The notes: generated by a model not told the origin, from the sequence alone. Positions 1 through 11,334 are shown, counted from the stretch's first letter. The stretch: 64,000 bases of DNA from Maniola hyperantus (GCF_902806685.2 NC_048545.1:15275926-15339925), one strand, 5' to 3'. Program-made: numbers and translations.

Positions 1-446
1 TGACACATCAATAGCCCAGTCCACTCCCATTGGACCTAGAAAGCTGAAATTTTGCAAAGGGTTTTGGCCGAACTATATGTGCCCTGTCCATTGCCACTTC
101 AGCTTCATTAATTTAATTCATTCATTCACGAGAAGTTTTACAAGTTTTAGAAGTTTTTGTTTGTTTATTAGTTTAGAGTTTATTTATGTAATTATTATTA
201 TTATTTTTTAATTAAGTAACTTATTTTAGTAGTAAAATTACCTGACACTTTATTCGCATGCGGTGATTACCTTTAATTAGCACGTCATTTTATCTAAGAA
301 CTTTTGTATTTTTAATTTTGTGTTTGATGTAGATGATTAGCTGTTGGTGATCCTAATAAATGAAAAAAAAAAAAAATTACTTATCAATGCATCGAAGCTA
401 TCAGCAGTTATGTCTAGAACTGAAAATGTGTTACAAATCCTATGTA
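1..446. other. AT-rich non-coding stretch
   Basis: No gene is seen. The first 120 bases resemble the short LINE-tail debris found elsewhere in the window (compare the phrase tgccacttcagcttc near 6940). The rest is AT-rich with a poly-A run near 362-376. Confidence 0.5.
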
Positions 447-573
447 ATGATCTAAAAGAATGAGCTAACAATTTTATTAAGACATCACCACATTGATTAA
501 CGGTGAGTGTGATGATCTAAAAGAATGAGCCAACAATTTCATTAAGACATCACATTGATTTAACGGTAAGTGT
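447..573. repeat. Tandem duplication, 65-bp unit, two copies
   Basis: The block beginning atgatctaaaagaatgag at 447 is repeated at 512 with only a few changes. Both copies end in an acggt(g/a)agtgt phrase. Only two copies are present. No coding potential is seen. Confidence 0.8.
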
Positions 574-897
574 TAATTATTGCTACATAATTTTTAGTTA
601 CTTTGAAATAAATTAATTAACTTGATTCTACTATTATTCAATCCAAAGCGTTGCAAATTATGTAAGATTATAATAACATAATATTATGGTCTGTGACCCA
701 AGGGTTAAAATTTAATATTTAAATTTAAAAATTGTCATGATTAGAAAATCTTAATTTGTATAAAATGAAAGTTAACGTAGTAATTTATCTAAAATTGAAA
801 AACACAATAACAAAATATAGGTTAAGGTAAATTCTGGAGAGGGATAGGGCACATAATTAATTGGCATCGGTCTATAAACTAGTAAATTGTTAACAAT

Positions 898-1244
898 TAA
901 AAAAAAACCGGCCAAGTGCGAGTTGGACTCGCACACGAAGGGTTCCGTACCATCGTACAAGATATACGTATCTGACACTTTTATGTAGAGCAATGCAAGT
1001 TAATGTGATAGTAAATTAATTTTTTCATGAACACATTCAACATTTTCATAATTTTTTTTGTAAAGTAACCACAAATTCACGGTTTTCGAATTTTTCCCTT
1101 TACTTGTGCTATAAGACCTACCTACTTGCCCACGATTCTTGGTCAACGGGAAGTACCCTATAGGTTTTCTTGACAGACAGACAACAAAGTGATCCTATAC
1201 CTAAGGGTTCCTTTTTTCTTTTGAAGTACGGAACCCTAATTAAC
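898..1244 (+). repeat. GGGTTCCGTA-type interspersed repeat, copy 1
   Basis: It begins with the ccggccaagtgcgagt head and ends in tacggaacccta, with a gacagacagac core. The terminal phrases gggttccgta and tacggaaccc are inverted relative to each other. Related copies lie near 4323, 5125, 21448, 39147, 40205 and 50565. I recognise it as a common lepidopteran repeat but do not assign a class. Confidence 0.75.
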
Positions 1245-1673
1245 ATCGTTTACCTACTTATAAGATTCAAATTCCTTATTATGAAACTTTATCTACTTAG
1301 AGACAATTCATAAACACTGACTGAGCAGCCGATGTGATGTTGTTTTTAATTTATTAAAGTAGAATAAATTAATTAGGTACAAAAGCTGTCTTATAATCAA
1401 CTTATATGTATATATTATATAGTCTTTACATAACAATATTATAAAAAATATGAAGCTAAGGCTTAGAATTAGACCATTTCACTTTTTAACTCGCCAACTG
1501 GTTAGTGTTACATTCACAACAAAAATCGTAACATATTATTACGCTGAGTGATCTATGATTTCATCACATAGGATCTGCAGACTTGAGACAAATATGTGTA
1601 GACATTTTTAATGTCGATACTGTATGTAAACACGTCATTTTTAGAAGAGTAAATGACATAGTTTTATTTGTTT
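1245..1673. other. AT-rich non-coding stretch
   Basis: Nothing coding is seen on either strand. This is unique-looking AT-rich sequence between two repeats. Confidence 0.5.
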
Positions 1674-1895
1674 ACTAGCTTTGGCTCGCGACTTCGTCCG
1701 CGTGGACTACACAAATTTAAAACCCCTATTTCACCCCCTTAGGGGTTGAATTTTGTAAAATCCTTTCTTAGCGGACGCCTACGTCATAATAGCTCATGCC
1801 GAATTTCAGCGCGATCCGTCCAGTAGTTTGAGCTGTGCGTTGATAGATCAGTCAGTCAGTCAGTCACCTTTTCCTTTTATATTTGTTTATTTAGG
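1674..1895 (-). mobile_element. Helitron-like repeat, ACTG-core type
   Basis: Read on the minus strand, it starts near tataaaaggaaaaggtgactgactg, passes a 'cggatcg' segment and a 'gacgtaggc(g/a)tccgctaagaaagg' segment, and ends with an agtcgcgagccaaAGCTAGT-like 3' end. A CTAG/T end and a GC-rich hairpin just before it fit non-autonomous lepidopteran Helitrons. The class assignment is from general knowledge. Confidence 0.65.
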
Positions 1896-1977
1896 TAGTT
1901 CCAAAGATATTTTTATAATTTTTACCTAAACTTCAAAAAAAATTCTAAATAATTTTAAATACATATCAAAAATTTCG

Positions 1978-2050
1978 GAATGGCAGGAATAGAACCCACG
2001 TCTCCTGGGGATCGCGCCCGACGCTCTAACGACTAAGCTACGGCACGCTT
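1978..2050 (-). repeat. tRNA-derived SINE head
   Basis: On the minus strand it reads as tRNA-like: gtagcttagtcgttagagcg (A-box region) followed by gtgggttctattcctg (B-box-like). No acceptor-stem pairing fits a functional tRNA, so it is a SINE head and not a tRNA gene. The piggyBac-type MITE at 2113-2522 interrupts the repeat-rich block just downstream. Confidence 0.55.
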
Positions 2051-2112
2051 GCTGCTAGTGACAGTGATATGTTTGTTCACTCAGTACTGAAGCGACTGTT
2101 AATGCCATTTAA

Positions 2113-2522
2113 GGCGAGTCACCGAGGCTAAGCGGAAAAAACTGGTTTGCTAGATCAAATGTTTTAGGTATTTACTATGAAATAATGGCCTTGCTAAAAT
2201 TATACAATATACCTAAAGACATTGTCTAAAGAATGTGCTACTTTGATACAAAATAGGAAGTACTTCACTCGATCAAATAAAATCTTGAAATAAGCCGAAA
2301 TAAAAGTCTAAAAAGAATTATTTAACACTAAAATTTCTGATTTGGCAAATAATTTTTATATGGAAATATTTGTCTTTAAGTACTACAGAGAACCTGCTAA
2401 ATTTTGGTTTTCAACAGGACTTCTATAATTTATTAAATTCAAATTTAACGTTTGAAACACAGAATTTGAACGTTGCCAAGCGGTTTACTTTAAAGCCGTG
2501 CTGCCCGCCTCGGTGACTCGCC
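2113..2522. mobile_element. piggyBac-type MITE with TTAA target duplication
   Basis: The 410-bp element has terminal inverted repeats GGCGAGTCACCGAGGC and GCCTCGGTGACTCGCC (16 bp, perfect). TTAA flanks both ends (2109-2112 and 2523-2526), the duplication made by piggyBac transposases. The interior is AT-rich and has no open frame of note, so the element is non-autonomous. Confidence 0.85.
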
Positions 2523-2879
2523 TTAATAGCGTCGGGCGTGATTCCAGGAGATTCTAGCTATCTATTTAAAATTAATGGGTAATGGGAATAGTGAAACCCA
2601 TCTCGAGACTTACCCACGTTCCAGGTTCTGTTGACAGATTACACGCGACCAGCAAGAGAATATTAAATGCGACAATCTTATGAATTGTCTAATGTCTGCG
2701 TCACCCTACCTTTCCCGTTTGATTAACAGAATCTAATTTAAATATCAAATGCCTATAATTATAAGAACTCTATGACTTTGTAATTAAAATCCATGATGGA
2801 ATTTTCGGAACAGTAATGGTTATGCAAAACACTCATATTATTTTGATTACTGTACGGTTACTAGAATAAGTCCCGCGCA

Positions 2880-3190
2880 AGCACATCTAATTAGTCACTC
2901 TGCTCACTACAGAGCACGGGTCTCCTCTCCGAGTGAGAAGGGTTTTTGGCCATAGGCTACCACGCTGGCCATGTGCGGATTGGTAGACTTCACACACCTT
3001 TGAGAACATTATCGAGAACTCTCAGGCATGCAGGTTTCCTCACTAGGTTTTCCTTCACCGTTAAAGCAAGTGATATTTAATTAATTAAAACGCACATAAC
3101 TCCGAAAAGTTAGAGGTGCGTGCCCGGGATCGAACCCCCGACCTCCGATTAGAAGGTAGACGTCCTAACCACTAAGCTATCACAGCTTTT
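2880..3190 (-). mobile_element. tRNA-derived SINE (GTGATAGCTTAGTGGTTAGGACG type)
   Basis: On the minus strand it starts agctgtgatagcttagtggtt (A box) and ggttcgatcccgggcacgca (B box). The body then contains ctttaacggtgaaggaaaac and cctgagagttctcgataatg, ending in a segment with gagaggagacccgtgctctg. The same family recurs at 22340, 36855, 37090 and 57146, with fragments near 9690, 17400 and 24780. Confidence 0.8.
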
Positions 3191-3519
3191 TTGTACTTTC
3201 ACTTGTAATTTAATTTGATTTGATTTAAACAACTTTATTGTTAATAAAATTACAGAGAGAATACGGGATACACTTAAAAAACAAAGGGCGACCTTATCAC
3301 TAAAGTGATCTCTTCCAGACAACCCATACTAAAGAACTTATAGAACTGTAAGTCGTAGTATTAAAACATTATGAATCAGTGTTTCATAACCATAAAATAA
3401 CTGTTTGTCTGTGCGTGAGAAATATCTAATTAATACTGTTTTCCTGTTAATCACATGCTATACTTAGCAGATATTCGTGAGCGGATAGCTATGTTATGCT
3501 CACTGTTTATTCAAATTAG

Positions 3520-3812
3520 TTAGTAAGTTTTCCGTGTTTTGGGTTATTAACTAAGTAAATATAGGGAAGTACCAATATGCCTGCCTATTCCCCCAACTTG
3601 GCTGGTCACCACGGGGGCGTAAAAACAACGTAAAAAGATTGGAGGAGGCTTTCACCGCTAAAAGCGGTCCTTTCTAATACCCTAATTTTTTTAGATATAA
3701 ATTATTAAATTTTAGTAAAATAAGATATAAGGTTTTTAAATGTTTTAGAACAATACGTACCTATCAATGTAAATATGAAAGGAAAATAAAGCTATTTTTA
3801 TTTTTTTATTTT
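3520..3812 (+). mobile_element. LINE 3' end fragment
   Basis: The segment contains ggaggaggctttcaccgct, then ctttctaataccctaa, and ends with an AATAAA-containing ggaaaataaagctattttta tail and T/A-rich repeats. This is the layout of a 5'-truncated non-LTR retrotransposon 3' end. A similar tail (gaaataaaggctattttta) is at about 19030. Confidence 0.5.
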
Positions 3813-3835
3813 TTATTTACCTATATGCCATATGG

Positions 3836-4165
3836 ATATATCTGACATATGGATCCGAGACATGGTCACACTCACAAACTATGGGTCTCATAAGAAAACT
3901 CAGAGTCACTCAGCGGGCGATGGAGAGAGCTATGTGCGGAGTTTCTCTACGTGATCAAATCAAAAATAAGGAGATCCGTAGGAGAACTAGAGTAACCGAT
4001 ATAGCTCAACGGGTTGCGAAGCTGAAGTGGCAATGTGCAGGACACATATAGTTCGTACAACCGATAGACGAAGGTGCTGGAATGGCGACCTCGCACCGAG
4101 ACGCAGCGTTGCAAGACCCCCCCCCCCCAGGTCAAAGCCTCCCACCACACCAGACCAAAGCCAAC
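3836..4165 (+). mobile_element. RTE-like LINE reverse transcriptase C-terminal fragment
   Basis: The segment atggatccgagacatggtc, then ctcataagaaaactcagagtcactcagcg, encodes the same tail as at 6795-7213 and 56805-57145 (MGLIRKLRVTQRA and EIRRRTRVTD). Frames are broken, so this is dead LINE sequence. It ends near a poly-C run at 4120. Confidence 0.7.
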
Positions 4166-4322
4166 TCAGAAATTTTAATTCCTAAATAGTAACCGAACCA
4201 GGGACCTGCCACATGAGACCAGCGCTCAGCACTGCGCCAGGTAAATCGTTAAATCTGCAATAGTCGGTACAGTTTGCACAAATCTGTCGTGCAAACATAC
4301 ATCGCTGTATTTTTACTCATAC

Positions 4323-4732
4323 AAAAACCGGCCAAGTGCGAGTCAGGCTCGCGCAATGAGGGTTCCGTACTACAGTCGTATGTGTTCGACATTTTGCACG
4401 ATAATTCAAGAACTATGATGCATAAAAATAAATAAAAATCTGTTTTAGAATGTACCTTTCATATGATACCCCACTTGATATAGTGACTCATTTCGAAAAT
4501 TGAAAATACTAATTATTAGTTCATGACCACAATTTTTTTTTGTGTGATCTAACCCTAAATTCACGGTTTTCAGATTTTTCCCCAAATGTCATCTATAAGA
4601 TCTACCTAACTGCCAAATTTTATGATTCTAGGTCAACGGGAAGTACCCTGTAGGTTTCTTGACAGACAGACAGACAACAAAGTGGTCCTATAAGGGTTCC
4701 GTTTTTCCTTATGAGGTACGGAACCCAAAAAA
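4323..4732 (+). repeat. GGGTTCCGTA-type interspersed repeat, copy 2
   Basis: It begins aaaaaccggccaagtgcgag and ends gaggtacggaacccaaaaa. It is clearly homologous over its length to the copy starting at 5125. Confidence 0.8.
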
Positions 4733-4975
4733 CTAAAAAGAGTAAGTAAAACAGTAGTGTATTCCATGCGAATGAATTCAGCCGATTCACAGCACTGCGC
4801 TAACAGCTTTAGAAGATGTTATCTGTATGTGACATTTCCACTCTTCCGGTTTTGGATGCCTCTTATTTCACCTACTTCCTTACTTCCGCAGGTCGTGAGG
4901 TTACGTCATAGAGAAACACGTCACTGACCCAACGTTACAGTGATGACTTAAAGCCCGCGAGGGCCAGACCTCCGT

Positions 4976-5124
4976 TTAAATATATAAAAGGAAAAGATAA
5001 CTGCTTGGTAACTGACTGATCCATCAACGCTCAGCTTAAGCTAATGGACGGATCTGGCTGAAATTTGGCATGCAGATAGCTATTATGACGTAGGCATCCG
5101 CTAAGAAACGATTTTTGAAAATTC
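4976..5124 (+). mobile_element. Helitron-like repeat, ACTG-core type, 3'-truncated
   Basis: It starts tatataaaaggaaaag, includes 'tggacggatc' and 'gcatgcagatagctattatg', and is cut after gaaaattcaa at the point where the next repeat begins (ccggccaagtg). The 3' third of the element is missing. Confidence 0.7.
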
Positions 5125-5664
5125 AACCGGCCAAGTGCGAGTCAGGCTCGCGCAATGAGGGTTCCGTACTACAGTCGTATTTTTTCGACATTTTGCACGA
5201 TAATTCAAAAACGATGATGCATAAAAATAAATAAAAATCTGTTTAAATCTAATCTGTTCTGTTGTTGTTGATCTTTGTTAATCTGTTGTTTTTGTTTTGG
5301 TGTACAATAAAGCATATTTTACTTTACTTTACTTTACTTTAAGAATGCACAGGTGAAGACCTTTCATATGATACCCCACTTGACATAGTCACTCACTTCG
5401 AAAGTTGAAAATACTAATTATTAGTTCATGACCACAATTAATTTTTTTTTGTGTGATCTAACCCTAAATTCACGGTTTTCAGATTTTTCCCCAAATGTCA
5501 GCTATAAGATCTACCTATCTGCCAAATTTCATGATTCTAGGTCAACGGGAAGTACCCTGTAGGTTTCTTGACAGACAGACGGACAGACAGACAGACAGAC
5601 AACAAAGTGATCCTATAAGGGTTCCGTTTTTCCTTTTGAGGTACGGAACCCTAAAAACTGAAAG
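5125..5664 (+). repeat. GGGTTCCGTA-type interspersed repeat, copy 3, interrupted
   Basis: This copy has all the landmarks of the family (ccggccaagtgcgagt head, gacagacagac core, tacggaacccta end). It is split by a 93-bp insertion at 5249-5341 carrying its own (CTTTA)n tail. Confidence 0.8.
5249..5341 (+). mobile_element. Short retroposon tail nested in the repeat
   Basis: The insert ends gtgtacaataaagcatattt followed by four ctttactttA-like units, a polyadenylation signal plus microsatellite tail typical of LINE/SINE 3' ends. The host repeat resumes immediately with gaatgcacaggtgaagac. A similar tail is at 46405-46547. Confidence 0.65.
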
Positions 5665-5813
5665 TTTCTTTGCGTATTGTCCCCAACATAAGGATGAACG
5701 ATGAGTTACTATGAAGTTTGGTTCATGGTGGCTTTGCCAGTAAACTTTTAAACTTCGAGGGCGCCTGGAAGGGGGTTGCTAATTGTGCATTTAGCATGCT
5801 TGCTTTCTTCTTT

Positions 5814-6170
5814 TTAACCGACTTCCAAAAAGGAGGGGGTTATTTTTAATGTATCTATGTACCTCCACCAATTTTTTCAAGGTTTCGGACCGATTTGCAA
5901 TTTTTTTAAATTAACTGAAGAAACTTCCGTGGTGATCCCATAGAATTTCTGGATCCAACTGCTTAATCCTGATGCTGCAGGGTTATTGCCCGCCTAATTT
6001 ATCAATATCCAAGAACTGTTCATAGTGAATTAATATTGTAGGTACCATCAACGACGTCATGCTTGAACTCCAAGTCCCAACTCTTCAACCCTGATGATTC
6101 TAGGTACAGCACTCTTAAACTATAGTGATTAAGGAACTGCACATATTTGTGACCAAGTGGGCTGGTTCTT
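5814..6170 (+). repeat. Interspersed repeat beginning AACCGACTTCCAAAAAGGAGG
   Basis: The head aaccgacttccaaaaaggag and the following ttatttttaatgtatctatg are familiar from lepidopteran repeats. The 3' boundary cannot be placed by eye. No frame is seen. Confidence 0.4.
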
Positions 6171-6387
6171 TGGAGAAACATACCTAATGTATAACTCCCC
6201 CCCTTGAGAGGTAAGAACTACGAGCATGCGTTATGTCAGCATGCATTGATGTAATAATATAAAGTAGGTAATTGGCCGCCATCGCCGTAAAGTACAATTC
6301 CACTAATGTCCCCCTTATTTTGAGTAATTTAATAAAGCCATAAGTGTTATTAGGAGAATTATTATAAGTAGCTTGCATCTATATAAA

Positions 6388-6592
6388 TAAACTAGCAAAT
6401 GCCCGTGTCTTCGTACGCGTGGATTTAGGTTTCGAAAATCCCGTGGGAACTCTTTGATTTTCCGGGATAAAAAGTAGCCTATGTCACTCTCCAGGTCTTA
6501 CACTATATCCATGCAAAAAATCACTTCGATCCGTTGCTCCGTTGCGACGTGATTGAAGGACAAACCAACAAACAAACACACTTTCGCATTTC
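6388..6592 (-). mobile_element. Helitron-like repeat, GCGAAAGTGTG type
   Basis: On the minus strand it reads aatgcgaaagtgtgtttg, ggtttgtccttcaatcacgt, ttttttgcatgg, then cccacgggattttcgaaacc and an ACGCGTACGAAG end followed by GCTAGT. This is the second Helitron-like family of the window. Full-length relatives are at 10385, 21180 and 52645. Confidence 0.7.
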
Positions 6593-6794
6593 GCAAATTC
6601 AACTCTTGAGCGGGTATAATAGGGGTAAATTTCCTAGAGACCTAGAGTTAGTACTATTATATCTTCTGTCCCTAGAGCCACACGAAAACTTTCGTTATCT
6701 AAAAGCGTGCCAAGATTTTTGGATGATAAGGCATGAAGCCAATACCCAGATTCCTTTTCGGATAGTGCTAGAAGCCTGGCACGATCTCTGTCAT

Positions 6795-7213
6795 CATCAT
6801 CATCATCATCAACCGATAGATGTCGTCCGTCGACATAGTGGGGGGTTTTTCAACGCTGCGTCTTCCGGTGCGAGGTCGCAATTCGAACACTTTGAGACAA
6901 CAACGTCTATCGGTTGTAGGAACTATGTGCCCTGCTTACATTGCCACTTCAGCTTCGCAACCCGTTGAGTTAAGTCGGTTACTCTAGTTCTCCTACGGAT
7001 CTCCTCATTTCTGATTTGATCACGTAGAGAAACTCCAAGTATAGCTCTCTCCATCGCCCGCTGAGTGACTCTGAGCTTTCTTATGAGGCCAACCATGTTA
7101 GCGATCATGTCTCGGATCCATAAGTCATCACTGGCATCATGCTCTGTTCGAAGACTTTGGTCTTCAAGCACTGAGGAATTTTTCTCTTCATTCATTTCGA
7201 TCTCTGTCACTTG
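6795..7213 (-). mobile_element. RTE-like LINE C-terminal fragment with short open frame
   Basis: The minus-strand frame 7210-6923 encodes 95 residues including VGLIRKLRVTQRAMERAIL and RDQIRNEEIRRRTRVTDL, the end of an endonuclease/reverse-transcriptase protein. Related fragments are at 3836 and 56805. It is heavily 5'-truncated. A short CAT microsatellite (6799-6812) lies at its 3' edge. Confidence 0.75.
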
Positions 7214-7560
7214 TAAGATTTTGAACCAAAATCGAATGTGTCAAATCAATTTTTTTTGCGTATAGTACCTACGTTTCTTCGGGATGTCGACATTGGGACA
7301 TCCCACTCTCTAGGGCCTCTGCAATACCTATTCGTGCAATAGACAATTTACCTATTTCATCAGGGCTTAAAAGATTTTATTCAAGAAAATCGCATCGAGT
7401 AAGCTTACTGCTAATGCTTCTAGAATTGTCCTTTAAACTATAGCTAATGACATGACTTGAAAGTTCGATTTTAATGCTTTATACACAACACTTGCCATAG
7501 TTTATACAAAGTGTACCTTTAAGGCAAGAGGCATCTTCTAGGCAACCGCGCTCTAACTTT

Positions 7561-7910
7561 TTAACGACCTCCCTGGCGCAGTGGTAAGCGCTGTGGCCTT
7601 GTTAGTGGAAGGCCCCGGGTTTGATTGCCGGCAGGGTTTGGAATTTTATAATTTCTAAATTTCTGGTCTGGTCTGGGGGAGGCTTCGGTCGTGGCTATTT
7701 ATGGCCCTACCGGCAAAGCCGTGGCGCTAAGCGATTAAGCGTTCCGCTACGATGCCGTGTAGACACCAAAGGGTTACCTAGGGGTTTAATAAAAACTGCC
7801 TTACTTCTTCCACGTTAGCCCGCTTCCATCTTAGATTGCATCATCACTTACCACCAGGTGGGATTGCAGTTAAGGGCTAATTTGAATCTGAATAAAAAAA
7901 ACTTAGACCT
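7561..7910 (+). mobile_element. tRNA-derived SINE (CCTGGCGCAGTGGTAAGCGC type), near full length
   Basis: It starts cgacctccctggcgcagtgg (A box tggcgcagtgg) and has a B-box-like segment gggtttgattgccgg. The body runs through gggtttaataaaaactgcc, ttccacgttagcccgcttcc and tcatcacttaccaccaggtg, ending in gaataaaaaaa. A reverse-strand copy is at 56240-56575 and fragments are at 27140 and 54717. Confidence 0.85.
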
Positions 7911-7977
7911 CATCATTGCTTTCTTTAAAGTATGACTATCGTCAAGCTTATTCTGCATTTAAAAAAAGCTTGTATGG

Positions 7978-8125
7978 CTTTTTTTTTTTTTTTAATTTAT
8001 ATAGCGAGCAAACGAGCAGGCGGGTCACCTGATGTTAAGTGATTATTCCGTTTATATCCACCCTAAAACAGCCATCCCAGGATGTATATTAGGTATCGTA
8101 TGGCCGTCTATACACCCCGCACTAC
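7978..8125 (+). repeat. Interspersed repeat with GAGCAAACGAGCAGGCGG head
   Basis: A T-rich run is followed by tatagcgagcaaacgagcag and tcacctgatgttaagtgatt. The same phrases occur at 40704-40960. I recognise it as a common lepidopteran repeat and do not assign a class. Confidence 0.6.
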
Positions 8126-8579
8126 AAAATCTAAATATACACGCTGAAATTTTGATGGTTGTTTTCCCGAAGCGAAATGATTTTGTCGTGATATTACAAT
8201 CGATTTAAAAATATAAAAAAATATTAGAGTCAAAAATGTCAAATTTACAATCGAGAAAAACAAAAATCGAATGAGACCTCGAACCAATAGTGATACCGCG
8301 TGCGTGCAGGCTAGTTTATGTCGTATCACTACACGCGAGAGCTTATTTTGCTTTAAACTTTTTCACTTTATTGGCAGCGCGGTTCGAGTGTATGTACCTA
8401 AATGCTAATCACGTTACTTCTAGGGCGTTACTATTGTTTCTCACACTTTCGAGTTGTCGATTTTTTTTTAATTATTTCAAAACAAAAACATTTTTATTTT
8501 TTAAGTTTAACTCAAAATTTCGATAGTACTACTGAGGGCAAATCGTTTTGCCGCGGGAAGACAACCACTAAAATTTCAC

Positions 8580-8640
8580 CGTGTATAAAAGGAAAAGCTG
8601 ACTGGCTGACTGATGTATCAACGTACAGCTCAAACTACTT
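8580..8640 (+). mobile_element. Helitron-like fragment, ACTG-core type
   Basis: Only the 5' portion is present: gtataaaaggaaaagctgac, then ctgactgatgtatcaacg and cagctcaaactact. Confidence 0.6.
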
Positions 8641-9008
8641 ACTATACTACCTAGGGCACTGGGCACTGGGCACGCAAGTTTTGGTCCCACTAAAATGATA
8701 TTTCGACACATTTCTACTCCTAGTAGATCTTCAATGCAGGTTAAGTCCATACGGAAAATGGCGATAACCAAAGCATGTGTCGTAATGTAACATTACATAT
8801 ACAAATTACAATGGTGCCGGCGGCGCGTGAAATTATGACAATATTATGACGTTTCCTGCACCTGCAGGCAATTTGCTGTCTTGGGACATCTTGTATTTTG
8901 ATTTACCTACTTTATGTCGGTATTCCAAGCACTAATTGCTTAATATCACATTAGCTTTTATTACACGACTGGCCAAAAAAAGGATTGTAATATTTTCAGT
9001 GTAATGTA

Positions 9009-9184
9009 TAGTACGCGACGGCTCGAGATGGCAATCAGGGTGTGAGACGTATCGACGTGATTTTTTGCATGGGTATAGTGTAAGAGTGACATAGGCTACT
9101 TTTATCCCGGAAAATCAAAGAGTTCCCACGGGATTTTTAAAAACCTAAATCCACGCGTACGAAGTGTCGCGCATCAGCTAGTTT
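9009..9184 (+). mobile_element. MITE head joined to Helitron-like 3' half
   Basis: Bases 9009-9040 (agtacgcgacggctcgagat) match the ends of the GCGCGACAGGTCGAGAT MITEs at 42803 and 53277. The rest is the 3' half of the GCGAAAGTGTG-type Helitron (gacgtgattttttgcatggg ... cacgcgtacgaag ... catcagctagtt). The junction suggests insertion or recombination between the two. Confidence 0.6.
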
Positions 9185-9487
9185 ATTATCCAAGATGTAA
9201 CTGTTGATATAAGTTACGACATAATATCATCATAATGTACTGGCAGCCTTTCTCTCCCGCTACTGTGTCAAGAATTGCCACAAATCTATCGCTAGAAGCT
9301 CGACTTATCAATGCAATACCTATTTATCGTCTTCTTAATCTTACTGATAATCAAAATGATACTTTAATGCCTTGCACATAGAGTTCTTACTTCTGATCAA
9401 CTATTCATATATCAATATACGCATCATCAGACATGCCAACCTAACTGCAACTTAGATCAGCAGCAAATAGTTTACACTACGGGCCAA

Positions 9488-9665
9488 AAAACTGACTCTG
9501 ACTGACTGACTGACTGATCTATCAACGTACAGCTCAAACTTCTGGACGGATCGGGTTGAAATTTTTCATGCAAAATAGCTATTATGACGCAGGCATCCGC
9601 TAAGAAAGGATTTTTGAAAACTCATTCCTTAAGGGGGTAAAATAGGGGATTGAATTTTTTTTTTT
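9488..9665 (+). mobile_element. Helitron-like repeat, ACTG-core type, 3'-truncated
   Basis: It has a ctgactgactgactgactga core, 'tctggacggatcgggttga', 'gcatccgctaagaaagg' and 'gggggtaaaataggggatt', then breaks off into a T-rich run without a CTAGT end. Confidence 0.65.
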
Positions 9666-9685
9666 TCGCCACCCATCGCTGGCTT

Positions 9686-9905
9686 AGCATGTTCTCCTTT
9701 TAGAATGAGTAGGGTTTAGGCCATAGTCCGCCACGCTGACCTCAGGCCAGTAGACTGGCTACTTTATACAAGAAAGCGCAGCGTTGGAAAACCCTCTACA
9801 AGTGGACACTAAGAGAGCCGCTAGATGTCAGGGGCGAAGACCGTGGCATCCGGAAGACCCTACAAGCGACATAATAATATGTCCGCAGGTCCTATGCAGT
9901 GGATC
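9686..9905 (+). mobile_element. SINE fragment joined to LINE fragment
   Basis: Bases 9686-9735 match the body of the GTGATAGCTTAGTGG SINE read backwards (ttctccttttagaatgag, cgccacgctgacc). Bases 9738-9900 (gcagcgttggaaaaccctct, gacactaagagagccgctag, gcatccggaagaccctac) resemble an RTE-like LINE 3' segment in dead frames. Confidence 0.45.
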
Positions 9906-10384
9906 AGTTAATGACAATGATGATAATTTGAGTCAATCTTCAATACGATGACCCAAAAAGGTGGTGGAGGTAGTGGCGCACATTCGAAAAGCCATGGCTA
10001 TAGGCAAAACAAAAACCTCTTATGAAAAGTCAAATACCCACCAGTTCGGAAAGCAAAATCTGCTGAGAAAGTACTCGAAAGAAACTCAACTGTCATTTCA
10101 ACCATGGACGTCTACTATATTCAAGAATCGGAATAGACAATGTTGGCTGCTGACTTGTCGGCACATGTGAAGTTACATAACGAGTGTCATTTAGGTTTTT
10201 GCCAGTTCACAAAAAGCTCGTAATTGTGTTGAGTGGGACCGGTTATTAAGTCATTCGGTCGATCATACAATCATGTGTGTTAAAATGTTCACTTTCACTC
10301 ACTCGAAACAAGTGTGAGTGAATCACAATGAAAATAGGTAGCTTGAAAAGGGCAAATATATCGCTAAGAATCATATCAGTAGGT

Positions 10385-10600
10385 ACCTATATTATAAATG
10401 CGAAAGTGTTTTTGATTGTTGGTTTGTCCTTCAATCACGTCGCAACATGACAACGGATGGACGTGATTTTTTGCATGGGTATAGTTAAAGACCTGGAAAG
10501 TGACATAGGCTACTTTTTATCTCGGAAAATCAAAGAATTCCTACAGGATTTATAAAAACCTAAATACACGCGTATGAAGTCGCGGGCATCAGTTAGTTTC
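10385..10600 (+). mobile_element. Helitron-like repeat, GCGAAAGTGTG type, near full length
   Basis: It runs from tattataaatgcgaaagtg through gtttgtccttcaatcacgtc and cataggctactttttatc to gaagtcgcgggcatcagttagt. The 3' end has TTAGT where most copies have CTAGT. Confidence 0.75.
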
Positions 10601-11334
10601 ATAATAAAATAATAGTTTGTTGACAGTTTCTCGACACTGAATATAAATGATCCCGACTTAACAGGTACCTCATAAACCTTGTAATATTTAAGCCGAATCC
10701 GGGATTCGAACCCGGGACTTCATGATACGGCAGCCAAACTAGCCAATAAACTAATGAGGCCAGGAGTAAGATTAACTTTAGCTACTTTTGATTACATTAA
10801 TAAGAAAAGAGAAAGAACTGAAACTTAGGTATTTTATTGCCTAGTCTACAACAAAGTTTACTACTTACTACTATTTATACAACTAGTTAACAGGTAACTT
10901 AAACGTTACAGCTAACCGTAACAAAAAATAAATAAAACTAAAGAATTAAGTAAATTATTTCATTGCTTAGTTTAGAATTTCCAGCGATATAAATGTTTCA
11001 CTATCACAGTTTATGACAGTTAGTGAACTTATAACAAAACCTCGAGACATTGACGTAACTGGCAGGCGTCAAATGTTACCTACATTGGACTCTAGGTAGG
11101 CTGTGAAATGGCTATTTTTCTTTGATTTTGCGTTATCCAGAGCTAATAATCAGAATAATTGACAGATCGTCGATTCGGGATCAAACCGAGAGTTCCCTCA
11201 CCCTAGTTCACTCTGATTATCAAGTCAACATGTTCCAACAACGCCAGTGTCCTCCTATTATAACACCTAGATCGCTGAGAACCTGGATAGAAATAGAATT
11301 ATTTTTAAATGTAGCGCACCACTGCAATAATCGA
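10601..11334. other. Non-coding region downstream of the fucosyltransferase stop
   Basis: This holds a tRNA-like SINE remnant on the minus strand at about 10684-10735 (cccgggttcgaatcccggat). Otherwise it is AT-rich sequence. The 3' UTR of the fucosyltransferase should begin just below 11335. No clear close polyadenylation signal was found. Confidence 0.5.

Noticed and set aside
3120..3180. tRNA-like sequence with good A and B boxes
   Set aside because: It is the head of a SINE repeated many times in the window. Similar calls at 1980, 10690, 22480 and 37120 were rejected for the same reason.
9961..10170. 69-codon frame on the plus strand
   Set aside because: It has no ATG at the start and no recognisable motif or splice support, and it sits beside LINE debris.
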